The notes: generated by a model not told the origin, from the sequence alone. 64,000 bases of DNA from VRUE01 sp963702955 (GCA_963702955.1 OY969774.1:2514059-2578058), one strand, 5' to 3'; positions 23,470-33,262 are shown, counted from the first letter of the stretch. Numbers and translations: made by a program.

Positions 23470-25052
23470 TCAGGTGGAGGCCTCCCGGATTTGCAGAGCG
23501 AGGATCGCCGTGAGGGTTGCGTCTCGGTCGCGCGAGAGGAAGCCGGCGGTTGAGACCGCCGTTCGCTCGCGGTCGCCCGGGTAGGCCCAGCCGAGGCGCG
23601 GGTCCTCCTGGCCACGGACGAGGGTGAGCTCGGAGGCTGGGCTCCGATCGATCAAGGTTGCGGCGATGCCCTTGCCGGTCAGCGTGACCTCGTCCTCGCC
23701 GACCCGCTCGACTTCCATCCCAGGGCCGCAATGGAAGCGTCTGGTGTACTCGTGCTCTTCGTCCGAGTGCACCTCGTCGATCACGATCAGCGTCTCGGCC
23801 GGCCGGTAGAGCAGGATGCGGCGGTGGTCGACCCCCTGGCGGGCGAGCAGGGGATTGCGGACGACGATCGCGTACCAGCCGTCCCCCTCGCCCGCGGCCT
23901 CGATCCCGCTTCCGTAGGGAGGCGCGTCGCGCCAGTCGAAGTCGCGGCCGTCGACGGTGAGGACGTTGTGGGCGGCGGCGCTGCGGGCGTAGAGGCGATC
24001 GGGCTCGTCCTCGTAGTAGCCCCAGCGGCCGGCGTCGCCGAGCACCACCTGCCCGCCCTCGACCAGCAGGAAGCCGGTGTCGTCGGCGTGCTTGTGGGCG
24101 GGGCCGTGGTAGGCGGCGCCGACGGCGAGGTAGCTGTCGCCGTCGCGCACGAACGCCTGGCCGGTCTCGGGCAGCACGTTCATCCCGCGCAGGCTGGACG
24201 CGGCGTCCCGCGCCCACCCCGGCGCCGGCAGGTCGTCGCTGTCGCCGAGCTGCGCCATCCGCCCGCAGGGCGTCACCTGCCAGGCCGCGGTGCGTCGCAT
24301 CCGTTCGAGCAGGCCGGGAAGCTCGGGCAGCTCGGAGACGTTGGCGGCGAGCCGTGCGACCAGGTCGAGGATCGCGAACTGGTAGGCGGGGGAGTGCTCG
24401 AGGTGCGCGCCCTCCTCGAAGCAGACGGTCGCCCGCAGCGTCGCCTTCATCCGCGTCAGCGCCAGCTCGCGCCAGGCCGCGGCGGCGGGCAGCTCCGGCA
24501 GCAGCCGCGCCAGCAGGTAGAGGCCCTCGTCCTGGAAGAGGCCGTGGTTGTTGCCGGCCGCGTAGTTGTCGCCGGAGGCCAGCTCGGCGCCGTGGCGCTC
24601 TGCCCCCTCCAGCAGCAGCTCGGCCTCCTCCTCGTCGAGCATCCCCTCGGCCAGGCAGGCGCGCAGCACGTAGCCGACGTAGGGCGCCCGCAAGCCGACC
24701 GCCATGTCGTACCAGGCGAACTCGCTCTGCTCGGCGTCGGAGCGCAGATGCGCCCGCGCCCAGTCGAGCACCACGTCACGCGCCACCGCCAGCGTCTCCA
24801 CGTCGCCCCCCGCCGCGTGCCGCGCCAACGCCTCCTTCAGCCAGGTCAGCGTGTGCAGCTCATAGCGCCAGGTTCGGCTTTCGTGCGGGTCCTGGAGCCA
24901 GTCGATCGGGGGGACAGCTCGGTCGGCTCTCCGTAGACGTAGAACCGCCCGCCCAGGATCGCCTTCCGCGTTGGTCTCCACCTCCTCCGGGGCCCGACCG
25001 CCTGGACTTCTGGTAGTTCGATTCTGCTCTCTGCCGGGACGATCGTTTTCAC
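23470..25052 (-). CDS. Heparinase II/III-family lyase, split by a frameshift
   Basis: The main frame (23470 to about 24915) encodes a heparinase II/III-like protein: helical toroid region with YELHTLTWLKEAL and NNHGLFQDEG, then a beta-rich C-terminal domain with HKHADDTGFLLVEGG and ARSAAAHNVLTVDG, the family's conserved catalytic-type blocks. The expected N-terminal part (AILGGRFYVYGEPTELS) is in another frame, from a GTG at 25052. The frames meet at a run of six C on the minus strand (24908-24913); a seventh C would join them as LSPPIDWLQDP. No signal peptide is seen. Likely a polysaccharide lyase acting on the glycan made here. Confidence 0.8.
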
Positions 25053-25075
25053 AGTCCCGAGTTTAGGATGGCGCG

Positions 25076-25837
25076 ATGCTGTACATCGCCACCGTGCACG
25101 TCAAGTCTCCTCGCTGGATTCCGATTCAGAAGCGTGAACTGGAAAGAAACATCGGCGTCCCGTCGGTGACCTGGGCTTCGATCGAGGGAATTGACCGCTC
25201 CTACGAAGCGCATTTCGACCATGTCGTCGACTGCTCCGGAGGCCATGCCGAGAAGCTGAACCGCCTCGCGTGCGAGATCTCCGATCGAGCGGCGGACGAT
25301 GACCTCTTAATGTTCCTCGACGGTGACGCGTTTCCGATCGCCGATCCCATGCCGCTCATCGAGAAAAGCCTCACCGAAGCGCCGATGCTGGCAGTGCGAC
25401 GTAAGGAGAACGCCGGCGACCCGCAGCCCCACCCCTGCTTCTGCGTTACCCGGATCGTGACCTGGCGGGACCTGCCCGGAGATTGGAGCGAGGGCTTCAC
25501 CTGGACCGGCCCGCGCGGAGCTCCCGTGACCGACCCCGGCGCCAACCTGCTGCGACAGCTCGAGCTGACCGGGACGCCGTGGGTGGAAATCCTCCGAAGC
25601 AACCGGCACAACCCACACCCGGTGCTGTTCGGCGTCTACGGTGGCGTCATCTATCACCACGGCGCGGGTTTTCGTTGGCCGTTCACGCGTAGCGACGTAA
25701 AGCAGCTCGTCTCAGTGGAGTCGCTGCCGGAGGGCCCGGCAGTTCGCCGGGCGGGAGAGCGCAACCGCATGCTTTCGGAGTCGGTGTTCGAGCGGATACA
25801 GTGCGACGAGCCCGGTTGGAAGTCGGAGTTCATCTAG
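25076..25837 (+). CDS. Glycosyltransferase-like protein (GT-A, DxD)
   Basis: 253 residues. It starts YIATVHVKSPRWIPIQKREL and contains FLDGDAFPI near residue 82, a DxD-type motif typical of GT-A enzymes, with a FGVYGGVIYHHGAGF segment near the C-terminus. It is divergent from the lyase gene by only 23 bp and shares one base with the next gene's GTG (TAGTG). Acceptor and donor are unknown. Confidence 0.7.
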   Translation: MLYIATVHVKSPRWIPIQKRELERNIGVPSVTWASIEGIDRSYEAHFDHVVDCSGGHAEKLNRLACEISDRAADDDLLMFLDGDAFPIADPMPLIEKSLTEAPMLAVRRKENAGDPQPHPCFCVTRIVTWRDLPGDWSEGFTWTGPRGAPVTDPGANLLRQLELTGTPWVEILRSNRHNPHPVLFGVYGGVIYHHGAGFRWPFTRSDVKQLVSVESLPEGPAVRRAGERNRMLSESVFERIQCDEPGWKSEFI

Positions 25838-26595
25838 TGCAGGCCTCGGAGTCGGATTGGATGGAGACTTCCGAGGTCGGCCTGACGACTGTCATCGGCC
25901 GAGGCCACTCTGGCACGCGCATGCTGTCGCAGATGTTCTATGCAAGCGGCGTATTCATGGGGAATCATATCAGTCACCGTGGGGACAGCCTGCCTCCGCA
26001 GGCGATGTATGACGCATGCGAACTTGTTGCCGACCACGTTCGCTGGACCGGGGATCTGTCCTGGGACTTTTCCTCGTTACACGCTATGCCGATCGATAAG
26101 CGGTTCGAAGAGCTGGTCCGGACCTATCTTCAGTCCGTGTTGGCTTCGACAAGTTCAGTCCGGGGCTGGAAGCTTCCGGAGACTACGCTCGCCTATCCGT
26201 GGATAGTGCGAATGTTCCCCCAGGCCAAGTACGTGCACATCATGCGCGATCCCAGAGACGGTTTGCTTCGGCCTCACCGCACCGATGATCTGAGCGAATC
26301 CAACGTTCCGGGCCCTGTCATCGAGGACGAGCTTGATCGGCGGGTGGCGTCGTGGAAGTATCAGTACGACATCGTCAAGGCAACGCCGCGGCCCGCATGC
26401 TTTCTATCGATCAGGTACGAGGATCTCGTGCTTGACGTCGAGTTGACCACCCAGCGGCTCGAAGAGTTCCTCGAGATTCCCCTCGCGCGCATAGTCGTGG
26501 ACAGAACCCGGGTCGGGCAGTGGCGATCCGACCGGCGCCTGCTGCCTCACATCCAGCCGATCGCGGCGGAGATGGGCGAGCTGGGATACGGCTGA
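25837..26595 (+). CDS. Sulfotransferase-family protein
   Basis: About 252 residues. VIGRGHSGTRMLSQMF is the 5'-phosphosulfate-binding loop of the PAPS sulfotransferase fold, and HIMRDPRDGL near residue 140 is the 3'-phosphate-binding motif. The GTG at 25837 overlaps the previous stop; an ATG at 25861 with CGGAG upstream is an alternative. It would transfer sulfate from PAPS to a sugar hydroxyl or another acceptor. One of seven sulfotransferase-like proteins between 25 and 43 kb. Confidence 0.78.
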   Translation: MQASESDWMETSEVGLTTVIGRGHSGTRMLSQMFYASGVFMGNHISHRGDSLPPQAMYDACELVADHVRWTGDLSWDFSSLHAMPIDKRFEELVRTYLQSVLASTSSVRGWKLPETTLAYPWIVRMFPQAKYVHIMRDPRDGLLRPHRTDDLSESNVPGPVIEDELDRRVASWKYQYDIVKATPRPACFLSIRYEDLVLDVELTTQRLEEFLEIPLARIVVDRTRVGQWRSDRRLLPHIQPIAAEMGELGYG

Positions 26596-26647
26596 AGTCG
26601 CTGTCGGGTCGTGGAGGGTCTGGTGCGTTCCGATAAAATCCCATTGC

Positions 26648-27409
26648 GTGACCGGGAGAGAGGAACACATCGAGGGATTGCCGATCATCCAGTATTGGCA
26701 TTCCGCAGAGGCGCCGGACTACATTGCCGCGCTCTTCGAGACGTTCAGCGATCTCAACCCGGACCGGCCCCATCTGATCTTCAACGAGGCCTCGGCCGCC
26801 GCCTTCATAGCTGAGCACTTCGAGTCACGTCGGCTTCGAGCGTTTCTGGCGTGCGCTGTCCCCGCCATGCAGGCGGACTATTTCCGCTACTGCGCAGTGC
26901 TGAAGCTGGGAGGAGCCTATGTCGACGCCGACTCCCGCTGCATCTCGAACCTCGACTCGCTGCTTCCGGCCGTGGGCTGCGGACGGCTGTTTCAGCGGCC
27001 CAAGGGCCCGGTCGTAAACGGTGGCTTTGCCTTTGGATCGCCCGGCCACGCCTTTCTCGCATTGGTGCTGGACATCGCCACCGCGAACGTCGAGGGCCGG
27101 GACTCGGACCTCATATACGCGACGACGGGCCCGCTCATCTTCACCAACCTCTGCCGGCTGCACCGGCTCGGTTCTTTCGATGCGTTTATCGAGCACATGA
27201 CGGGGCGCCGGCACGAGGATTCCGCCCGCAGGCTGTGCGAGACGATCGGCGACTACGCTCTGGTGAGCCGGGCGTTAGTGGGCATCACGATCTCTCCCAT
27301 CTCGGAGAACATGTGGGTAAGCACTGCGGCCGGTCCGCTTCCATACAAGGAGAATGCGCACTGGATGAAAGTCAAAGGCGGGATCTTCTCGAACGATGCC
27401 CCAGCGTAG
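26648..27409 (+). CDS. OCH1-like glycosyltransferase (DXD sugar-binding)
   Basis: 253 residues. It has IQYWHSAEAPDYIAAL at the N-terminus, AVPAMQADYFRYCAVLKLGG and the DxD motif YVDADS (residues 90-95), as in the glycosyltransferases with a DXD sugar-binding region related to OCH1. The GTG start is the best available, but the ribosome site is weak. It overlaps the acyl carrier protein gene by 14 bp, so a sugar transferase and the acyl-activation genes are co-expressed. Paralogues lie at 30614 and 32442, and a decayed one at 35634. Confidence 0.85.
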   Translation: MTGREEHIEGLPIIQYWHSAEAPDYIAALFETFSDLNPDRPHLIFNEASAAAFIAEHFESRRLRAFLACAVPAMQADYFRYCAVLKLGGAYVDADSRCISNLDSLLPAVGCGRLFQRPKGPVVNGGFAFGSPGHAFLALVLDIATANVEGRDSDLIYATTGPLIFTNLCRLHRLGSFDAFIEHMTGRRHEDSARRLCETIGDYALVSRALVGITISPISENMWVSTAAGPLPYKENAHWMKVKGGIFSNDAPA

Positions 27410-27650
27410 GAGTGTCGAACAGAAGCTGGAGTATTTCGTCTTCGACGAGTTGTTCGATGGTCGGGATCGCGAAGGTGACCCGCTGGAAGCCGACGCGATC
27501 GACTCACTGGGCTTGGAGCAGCTCGTCGATTACATCGAGCACGAATTCGGCGTCACTATCAGCGACGAGGAGATGGTCAAAGAGAACTTCGCGAGCGTCG
27601 CGACCCTCGCTGCCTTCATCGATTCGAAGCTGGTGGAAAAAGCAAGATGA
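27396..27650 (+). CDS. Acyl carrier protein
   Basis: 84 residues, the usual size. The phosphopantetheine-attachment motif is DAIDSLGLEQL, with Ser37 as the attachment serine; DYIEHEFGVTISDEEM is the recognition helix and following loop. It is the carrier partner for the AMP ligase directly downstream (ATGA overlap at 27647) and probably presents an acyl chain to the P450 and then to a glycan or lipid acceptor. Confidence 0.92.
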   Translation: MPQRRSVEQKLEYFVFDELFDGRDREGDPLEADAIDSLGLEQLVDYIEHEFGVTISDEEMVKENFASVATLAAFIDSKLVEKAR

Positions 27651-29257
27651 TCCCCCCCCGGACGATACCCGAGGCTCTTCATACCGCCGCCGAGAGTGAC
27701 ACCGGAGAGTACGTATTTCATCTCGATGGCGGGCAGGTGAGCATTTCCTGCGCGGAGTTGGCCGATCGAGCCGACCGCGCAGCTCGACGGCTTGTAGCGC
27801 TCGGTGTCGAGCCCGGCGACATGGTCGGCGTCTTGGGCCCGAACCGGCCCGAGTGGGTCGTGTCGGCATTCGCCGTCTGGACTGCAGGCGCTGCCCTGGT
27901 TCCGGTGCAGGCCCCATTGCGCATCCGGGACCCTGGAGCCTTTCGAGATCAAATCCGCGGGCTGGTCGAAGCGGGCGCATGTCGTCACGTACTTGCCGAT
28001 CCTCGATTTGCACCCATGCTTCCCGAGGGGATTGCGGTTCCCTGGGGTGAGGTTGGCGAGGAGAGCGCCGAGGTGCCTCCAGGACCGGTGGCGGATAGCG
28101 CGGCGGTCATCCAGTTCACCTCGGGCAGCACCGCCGCTCCCAAGGGCGCGCTGCTCACGCACTCTGCGGTGATGGCTCAGATGGAGATTCTTCAACCCGC
28201 CCGCGCCAATGCCGAAGGCGTGCCGCGGGTCATATTGAGCTGGGCACCGTTCTTTCACGACCTTGGGTTGATGTCCAGCCTGATCCTCCCGTCCGTATGG
28301 GGAACGTCGAGCCGGCAGCTGCCGACCGATCGCTTCGCTCGCGACCCTGTCGAGTGGCTGCGACTGGTGGAGGAGACGCGGTGCACGATGACGATCGGGC
28401 CGTCGTCGGCGTTCGGGAGTGCGATAAGGGTGGCGCAGCGGCGTGGACAGTCGTTCGATCTGAGTTCCCTGGAGGTCGCCTTCTTTGCCGGCGAGGGCGT
28501 CGATCCGAACGTCGCTCGGCGCCTGACGGAGTCTGATTTCGGCCTTCGGCCGGAGGCGCTCGGGTTGACCTATGGGCTTGCGGAGACGGTGTTGGCAGCC
28601 GCATATTCCGTCACCGGCTCGGGTTTGGGCCTCGACCGAATCTCGTTGGATGAGCTGGGGGCGAACGGGGTTGCCGTCCCTTCGGAAGGGGACCCCGAGC
28701 GGGTGATGGTGTCCTCTGGCCCCCCGCGAATGGACCTCCGCATCGTAGGGCCTGAGGGGGACCTTCCCGAGCGGAATATCGGCGAGATCTTCGTTCGTGG
28801 CGAGTCGCTGATGAGCGGCTACGTCGGACGTGACGTGGATGACCCCTTCGCCGACGGGTGGCTGCAGACGGGCGACATGGGCTACCTCGCAGGCGGTGAG
28901 CTGTACGTCACCGGACGGGCGAAGGACATGATGATCGCGCTGGGCCAGAACTACTATCCGGAGGACTTCGAGTGGGCGGCCGGACGGGTTGACGGAGTGC
29001 GCCCCGGTCGCAGTGTCGCCTTCACGCTGCCCGACAGCGAGGAGATCGTAGTACTGGTCGAGGCGCAGGACGGTAGGGCTTCGAGCCGGCTGGAGCGCGA
29101 AGTGAGGCGGGGTGTCGCCGATGCGGTCGGAATCTCGCCGGTTGAGGTCGCCATTCTCCCGCCTGGAACTGTGCAGAAGACGACGAGCGGCAAGCTCCGC
29201 CGTGGGGCGATGCGCGAGGCATACGCGAGTGGCACGCTGGTGGAAGCGGTGGCATGA
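27647..29257 (+). CDS. Fatty-acyl-AMP ligase / adenylate-forming enzyme
   Basis: 536 residues of the ANL superfamily. FTSGSTAAPKGALLTH near residue 157 is the P-loop motif, TYGLAETVLAA the adenine-binding motif, DGWLQTGDMGYL and YVTGRAKDMM the hinge motifs, and KTTSGKL the C-terminal catalytic lysine. NYYPEDFE after the hinge resembles fatty-acyl-AMP ligases (HYPQDIE), which load acyl-AMP onto a carrier protein rather than onto CoA. The ACP immediately upstream fits that use. The acyl group is unknown. It overlaps both neighbours by 4 bp. Confidence 0.88.
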   Translation: MIPPRTIPEALHTAAESDTGEYVFHLDGGQVSISCAELADRADRAARRLVALGVEPGDMVGVLGPNRPEWVVSAFAVWTAGAALVPVQAPLRIRDPGAFRDQIRGLVEAGACRHVLADPRFAPMLPEGIAVPWGEVGEESAEVPPGPVADSAAVIQFTSGSTAAPKGALLTHSAVMAQMEILQPARANAEGVPRVILSWAPFFHDLGLMSSLILPSVWGTSSRQLPTDRFARDPVEWLRLVEETRCTMTIGPSSAFGSAIRVAQRRGQSFDLSSLEVAFFAGEGVDPNVARRLTESDFGLRPEALGLTYGLAETVLAAAYSVTGSGLGLDRISLDELGANGVAVPSEGDPERVMVSSGPPRMDLRIVGPEGDLPERNIGEIFVRGESLMSGYVGRDVDDPFADGWLQTGDMGYLAGGELYVTGRAKDMMIALGQNYYPEDFEWAAGRVDGVRPGRSVAFTLPDSEEIVVLVEAQDGRASSRLEREVRRGVADAVGISPVEVAILPPGTVQKTTSGKLRRGAMREAYASGTLVEAVA

Positions 29258-30528
29258 CCTGCAGCGATCTCGACACCGAAGCAACGGCCAAGGGGATGAG
29301 GCCACTCACATTCCTGCAGAAAAAGCGCGAGCGCCACGGCGATGTGTTCACGGTCCGTCTGGTCGGTCAGGAGCCGCTGGTCATGGTAGGCGACCCCGAG
29401 TTGGCCAAGCGGGTCTTTTCCGCCCCGGCCGACGTCCTGCATGCCGGAGACGGCAACCGCCGGGTGCTGGGCTGGCTGCTGGGCGAGCACTCGCTGATCC
29501 TGCTCGACCAGGAGCGGCACATGAGCCACCGTCGGTTGCTGCTTCCCCCGTTTCACGGTCACCGGATGGAGCGTCAGGCGGAAGCGATGCGAACGGTGGT
29601 CGAAGAACATCTTGACTCTTGGCCGGTGCACGGAGTGGTCCCGGTGCTGCCGCGGCTGCGCGAGCTGACCTTGGACGTGGTCGTGCGCGCGGTTCTCGGC
29701 CCTGGAGGCGCGGGTCAGGGCGGTCCGCTGCGTGGCGCTCTGCTCATGCTGCTGCGACAGGCGCAGGCAGGGGGCAGCGATGCGTTGACGACCCGCCGGC
29801 TGATCGACCGTGTTGAGGCGCTCATCGACGAGGAGGTGGTGGGACGCAGGGTGGACCCCCGGTCGCGGGACCGTGACGATGTGCTCTCTCTCTTGGCGGA
29901 AGCCCGCGATGAGGCCGGCTCGCCGATGTCCGACGTCGAGGTCCGCGACGAGCTGATGACCTTGATCGTGGCTGGGACGGAGACGACCGCCGCCTCGCTC
30001 GCCTGGGCGCTGGAGGGCCTCTCCCGCGCCCCCGGGGCATTGGCTCAGGTCGTCGAGGAGGCACCCGACGGCGGCGGCCTCTACACGGATGCGGCGATCT
30101 ACGAGACGCTGCGCATGCGTCCGGCGGTACCGGTCTCGGCGAGGCTCGTCAAGAAAGGCCCCTTCGAGTTGGGGAAGCAATCGATTCCAGAGGGAAGGAT
30201 CATCGCTGTCAGTGCCCTCCTGATTCACCACCGCCCCGATATCTATCCCGACCCGATGAGCTTTCGCCCCGAGCGATTTCTCGAACGCCGGCCGGGGACC
30301 TACACGTGGATGCCCTTCGGCGGGGGCGCGCGGCGCTGCATCGGCGCCGGCTTCGCGCTGACGGAGATGGGCATCGTCCTCTCCACGCTGCTGTCCCGCA
30401 TGAAGCTGCGCGCCGCCACCGACTCGGAGCCGGAAGGGATGCGCATCCGGGCCAACACGCTGGTTCCGGCTCGAGGGGCGATGGTCGCGACCGACCGCCG
30501 CCCGGTCGCATCCGACCGAGAGCTGTAA
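29254..30528 (+). CDS. Cytochrome P450
   Basis: 424 residues. I-helix oxygen-activation motif AGTETTAASLAW, K-helix ETLRMR (ExxR), and heme-binding loop FGGGARRCIGAGFAL with the Cys ligand near residue 361. The length is typical of a soluble bacterial P450. The 4-bp overlap with the AMP ligase suggests that it oxidises an acyl chain bound to the carrier protein, as some bacterial P450s do; this is inference. No ferredoxin or reductase gene is nearby. Confidence 0.92.
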   Translation: MTCSDLDTEATAKGMRPLTFLQKKRERHGDVFTVRLVGQEPLVMVGDPELAKRVFSAPADVLHAGDGNRRVLGWLLGEHSLILLDQERHMSHRRLLLPPFHGHRMERQAEAMRTVVEEHLDSWPVHGVVPVLPRLRELTLDVVVRAVLGPGGAGQGGPLRGALLMLLRQAQAGGSDALTTRRLIDRVEALIDEEVVGRRVDPRSRDRDDVLSLLAEARDEAGSPMSDVEVRDELMTLIVAGTETTAASLAWALEGLSRAPGALAQVVEEAPDGGGLYTDAAIYETLRMRPAVPVSARLVKKGPFELGKQSIPEGRIIAVSALLIHHRPDIYPDPMSFRPERFLERRPGTYTWMPFGGGARRCIGAGFALTEMGIVLSTLLSRMKLRAATDSEPEGMRIRANTLVPARGAMVATDRRPVASDREL

Positions 30529-30613
30529 GGGTCACGCTCCATTTCCGGTCGCCGAGGTTGGTCGTTGTAGGTCGGGTGGTGTTTGAAGGCCCGATCCACC
30601 TGCCTTCGGGGAT

Positions 30614-31456
30614 TCACTGACCAACCTCCCGGTAGACTTGATCGATGCCCACTCTGTTCCAATCGTCCTCGGAGTCCTTGTAGGGCATGCTTGCCGCCTC
30701 CGGTTGCCTAACCAACCGATGAATCGCCCGCCCGGGCGAGACTCTCACACCGTCGAAAGCCCTGTCGAGCCGATCCCGGTGACCGACCACGGCGGCGATT
30801 CGCCCCGCCAGATCTCTCAGTCTGGGCGCTCGCAGCAAGCTCAGACTCTGTTGAGCAAACCCGTCCGACTCGGCCGATCCTGGCTCGATCCCCTCCTCCA
30901 GGTAGCGTAGGAAAGCCTGATTCGACTTCGTCGGAAATCGATGGAGGTGGTACAGGATCGTAAAAATCCCTGGACCCGTGATTTCCGACACTCGGGCGGT
31001 GAAACGCTGTTCGATCAGCTCCGTTGCAATTTCTATGACCAGGTCGAGGAAGGGATGCCTGGGGGTGTGGAATCCGAAGAGAGAGTTGATTAGCACCGAA
31101 AAACGCTCCGCCCTGAAGAGCTGCCCACCTACACTCTCCTCCATCGCTGAAAGCAGTGGACCAATGCATTGATAGTCAGCGTCCACGCAGAAGCCGCCGA
31201 GCGTGTGGCATGCGCAGTAGCGAAAGTAGTCGGCCCGCATCGCCGGCACGGCGCAGGCTTGGAAGGCGGCCAGCTCACGGGCACCGTAGTGCGCGGCGAT
31301 GAACTCCTCAGCGGTGGCGTCGTTGAAGACCAGATGCTCCATTTCGGGGTTCTGCTCTCCAAACGAGCGAAGCAGCTCGACGATGTAGTCGGGAGGGCTC
31401 TCCTCGTGCCAGTACTGGATCAGATGCACGGGCTCCAGGGTATCCGTGCGATTCAC
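30614..31456 (-). CDS. OCH1-like glycosyltransferase
   Basis: About 280 residues from a GTG at 31456, which sits 12 bp after the nucleotidyltransferase stop. HLIQYWHEESPPDYIVEL, AVPAMRADYFRYCACH and the DxD motif CVDADYQC match the paralogue at 32442 closely over the first 120 residues. The C-terminal half is more diverged, suggesting a different acceptor. It is last in a four-gene minus-strand operon. The open frame runs back to 31741 inside the nucleotidyltransferase and is not used. Confidence 0.85.
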   Translation of the reverse strand: MNRTDTLEPVHLIQYWHEESPPDYIVELLRSFGEQNPEMEHLVFNDATAEEFIAAHYGARELAAFQACAVPAMRADYFRYCACHTLGGFCVDADYQCIGPLLSAMEESVGGQLFRAERFSVLINSLFGFHTPRHPFLDLVIEIATELIEQRFTARVSEITGPGIFTILYHLHRFPTKSNQAFLRYLEEGIEPGSAESDGFAQQSLSLLRAPRLRDLAGRIAAVVGHRDRLDRAFDGVRVSPGRAIHRLVRQPEAASMPYKDSEDDWNRVGIDQVYREVGQ

Positions 31457-31467
31457 ATCGACACCGC

Positions 31468-32445
31468 TTAGGTCTCTGATTCGGGAATGTTTAGTACCCC
31501 ATCCGGGAAGGCGACGCACCGACGCAGCGTCGAGCCAGGGAGGACCGAGACTTCCGGCCAGACGACGGAGTCCGACAGCCGCGAGCCGGATCCGATCGAA
31601 GCGCCGTCGCCGATGACGGTTCGCGGGCCGATCGAGCACTCCAGGCCGATCTCGACCGCGCTGCCCACGAGCACCGGCTCGACGACCTCGACGCCGGACA
31701 ACGCGGTCGGCCGGTCCGAGGCAAGCTCCGCAGCGGTCCAATTGGCTTCGAGATACCCCGCCGGCGTGCCGACGTCGAACCAGATCTCATCGCTGCAGTC
31801 GTAGGTGGCGAGCTTCGAGCCGGCCGCGAGCATGCTCCGGTAGGCGGCGATGAGGGATCCCACGCCGGACAGGTGGTCGAACACCACCGGGTTGAGCACA
31901 TGGATGCCGGCGAACCTCCAGCCGCTCTTTGTCCCCGGCACCGAGCCGATCGTGCCGTCGGGCTCTATCCGTAGTTCATCTTCCGGCTCACCCGGCAGCG
32001 TTCGGCGCACGACGAGCGTCACGTCTGCTTCGCTCCGCTCGTGCACAGCCAACGCCTCTCCCAGGTCGATCGCATGAAAGGTGTCTGCGTTGACGACGAG
32101 AAAGCCCGCCTCCCGTTCCAGCATGTGGCGCGCACCCAACAAGCCCCTGCCGATCCCCTGCGGCGTCTCCTCGCGGATCACCTCGACCATGGGGGGACGT
32201 CGCTTTCGCTCGGCGACATGCGCTTCGATCTGTGCGCTGAGGTAACTCGCGTTGATCGTCACCGAAGCTACCCCGGTCGCCGCAAGGGCGTCCAGGTGCC
32301 AGTCGAGCAGCGCTTGCCCGCCGACCGGAACGAGCGGCTTCGGCCGGAGTTCCGTCAGCGGCCGCAGCCGGGTTCCGTATCCGGCTCCCAGCAGCATCGC
32401 GGCGGCCACCCCTCGCTCCCGCTCCGTCTGCGCAAGAGGCGTCAT
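31468..32445 (-). CDS. Sugar-phosphate nucleotidyltransferase
   Basis: About 325 residues. The signature LLGAGYGTRLRPLTE and PKPLVPVGG define the nucleotidyltransferase domain of glucose-1-phosphate thymidylyl-/mannose-1-phosphate guanylyl-type enzymes; NADTFHAID is the metal site. The C-terminal 90 residues (VLVGSAVEIGLECSIGPRTVIG) are a left-handed beta-helix of hexapeptide repeats. It makes an NDP-sugar donor, probably for the flanking OCH1-like transferases. The ATG at 32445 overlaps the previous stop (ATGA). The exact sugar is not readable from sequence. Confidence 0.88.
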   Translation of the reverse strand: MTPLAQTERERGVAAAMLLGAGYGTRLRPLTELRPKPLVPVGGQALLDWHLDALAATGVASVTINASYLSAQIEAHVAERKRRPPMVEVIREETPQGIGRGLLGARHMLEREAGFLVVNADTFHAIDLGEALAVHERSEADVTLVVRRTLPGEPEDELRIEPDGTIGSVPGTKSGWRFAGIHVLNPVVFDHLSGVGSLIAAYRSMLAAGSKLATYDCSDEIWFDVGTPAGYLEANWTAAELASDRPTALSGVEVVEPVLVGSAVEIGLECSIGPRTVIGDGASIGSGSRLSDSVVWPEVSVLPGSTLRRCVAFPDGVLNIPESET

Positions 32446-33251
32446 CTGTAGATGTCCATTCCTGCGATGCGCCAGTTGACCTCGCTCTGCTTGTACGCCA
32501 TCTCCACTCTGGGATGTCGAACCCACTCGTGGATCGTCTGGTCGTAGGAAGAGATCCCTATGCCCTCGAACGCTCCGGCGAGTCGATCGCCGGCGGCGAC
32601 CTCCAGGATCGTCCGGAACAGCTGGCCCAACCTGGGCGGCGGGGCCAGCTTTCGCAGACGCCTCAATCTGGCGAGTTCGCCCGGCGTGCTCGACATCGGC
32701 TCGATGCCGTCCTCGATGTAGCGCATGAACTCGTCGATCGATCGCGCTTGGAATAGCAGGTACATGCCGCTGAATATCCCCGGTCCGGTGACTTCCCCCA
32801 CCTTGGCTTCGAAGCGCCGCTCGATCAGGCGGGTGGAGACCTCCCGGCTCAGATCGAGGAGCGGGTGTAGGGGAGAGCGGAATCCGAACATCGAGTTGAC
32901 CAGCACCAGATCCGCCTGGAACAGTCGTCCTTCCATACCCTTCCCGATCGCCGACAGCAGCGGACCTACGCAGCGGTAGTCAGCGTCCACGCAGAAGCCG
33001 CCGAGCGTGTGGCATGCGCAGTAGCGAAAGTAGTCGGCCCGCATCGCCGGCACGGCGCAGGCTCGGAAGGCGGCCAGCTCGCGGGAACCGTAGTGTGCGG
33101 CGATGAACTCCTCAGCAGTGACGTCGTTGAAGACCAGATGCTCCATTTCAGGGTTCTGTGTCGCGAACGAATCGAGCAGTTCGACGATGTAGTCGGGCGG
33201 GCTCTTCTCGTGCCAGTACTGGACGAGCGGGAGCCTGGCTGGAACACGCAC
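32442..33251 (-). CDS. OCH1-like glycosyltransferase
   Basis: 269 residues. LVQYWHEKSPPDYIVELL, AVPAMRADYFRYCACHTLGG and the DxD motif CVDADYRC. Very similar over its first half to the protein at 30614, and with the nucleotidyltransferase between them, so the two transferases probably share one donor. It has a GTG start at 33251 and sits 11 bp downstream of the acetyltransferase gene. Confidence 0.85.
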   Translation of the reverse strand: MRVPARLPLVQYWHEKSPPDYIVELLDSFATQNPEMEHLVFNDVTAEEFIAAHYGSRELAAFRACAVPAMRADYFRYCACHTLGGFCVDADYRCVGPLLSAIGKGMEGRLFQADLVLVNSMFGFRSPLHPLLDLSREVSTRLIERRFEAKVGEVTGPGIFSGMYLLFQARSIDEFMRYIEDGIEPMSSTPGELARLRRLRKLAPPPRLGQLFRTILEVAAGDRLAGAFEGIGISSYDQTIHEWVRHPRVEMAYKQSEVNWRIAGMDIYR

Positions 33252-33262
33252 CGAATGCCCCT

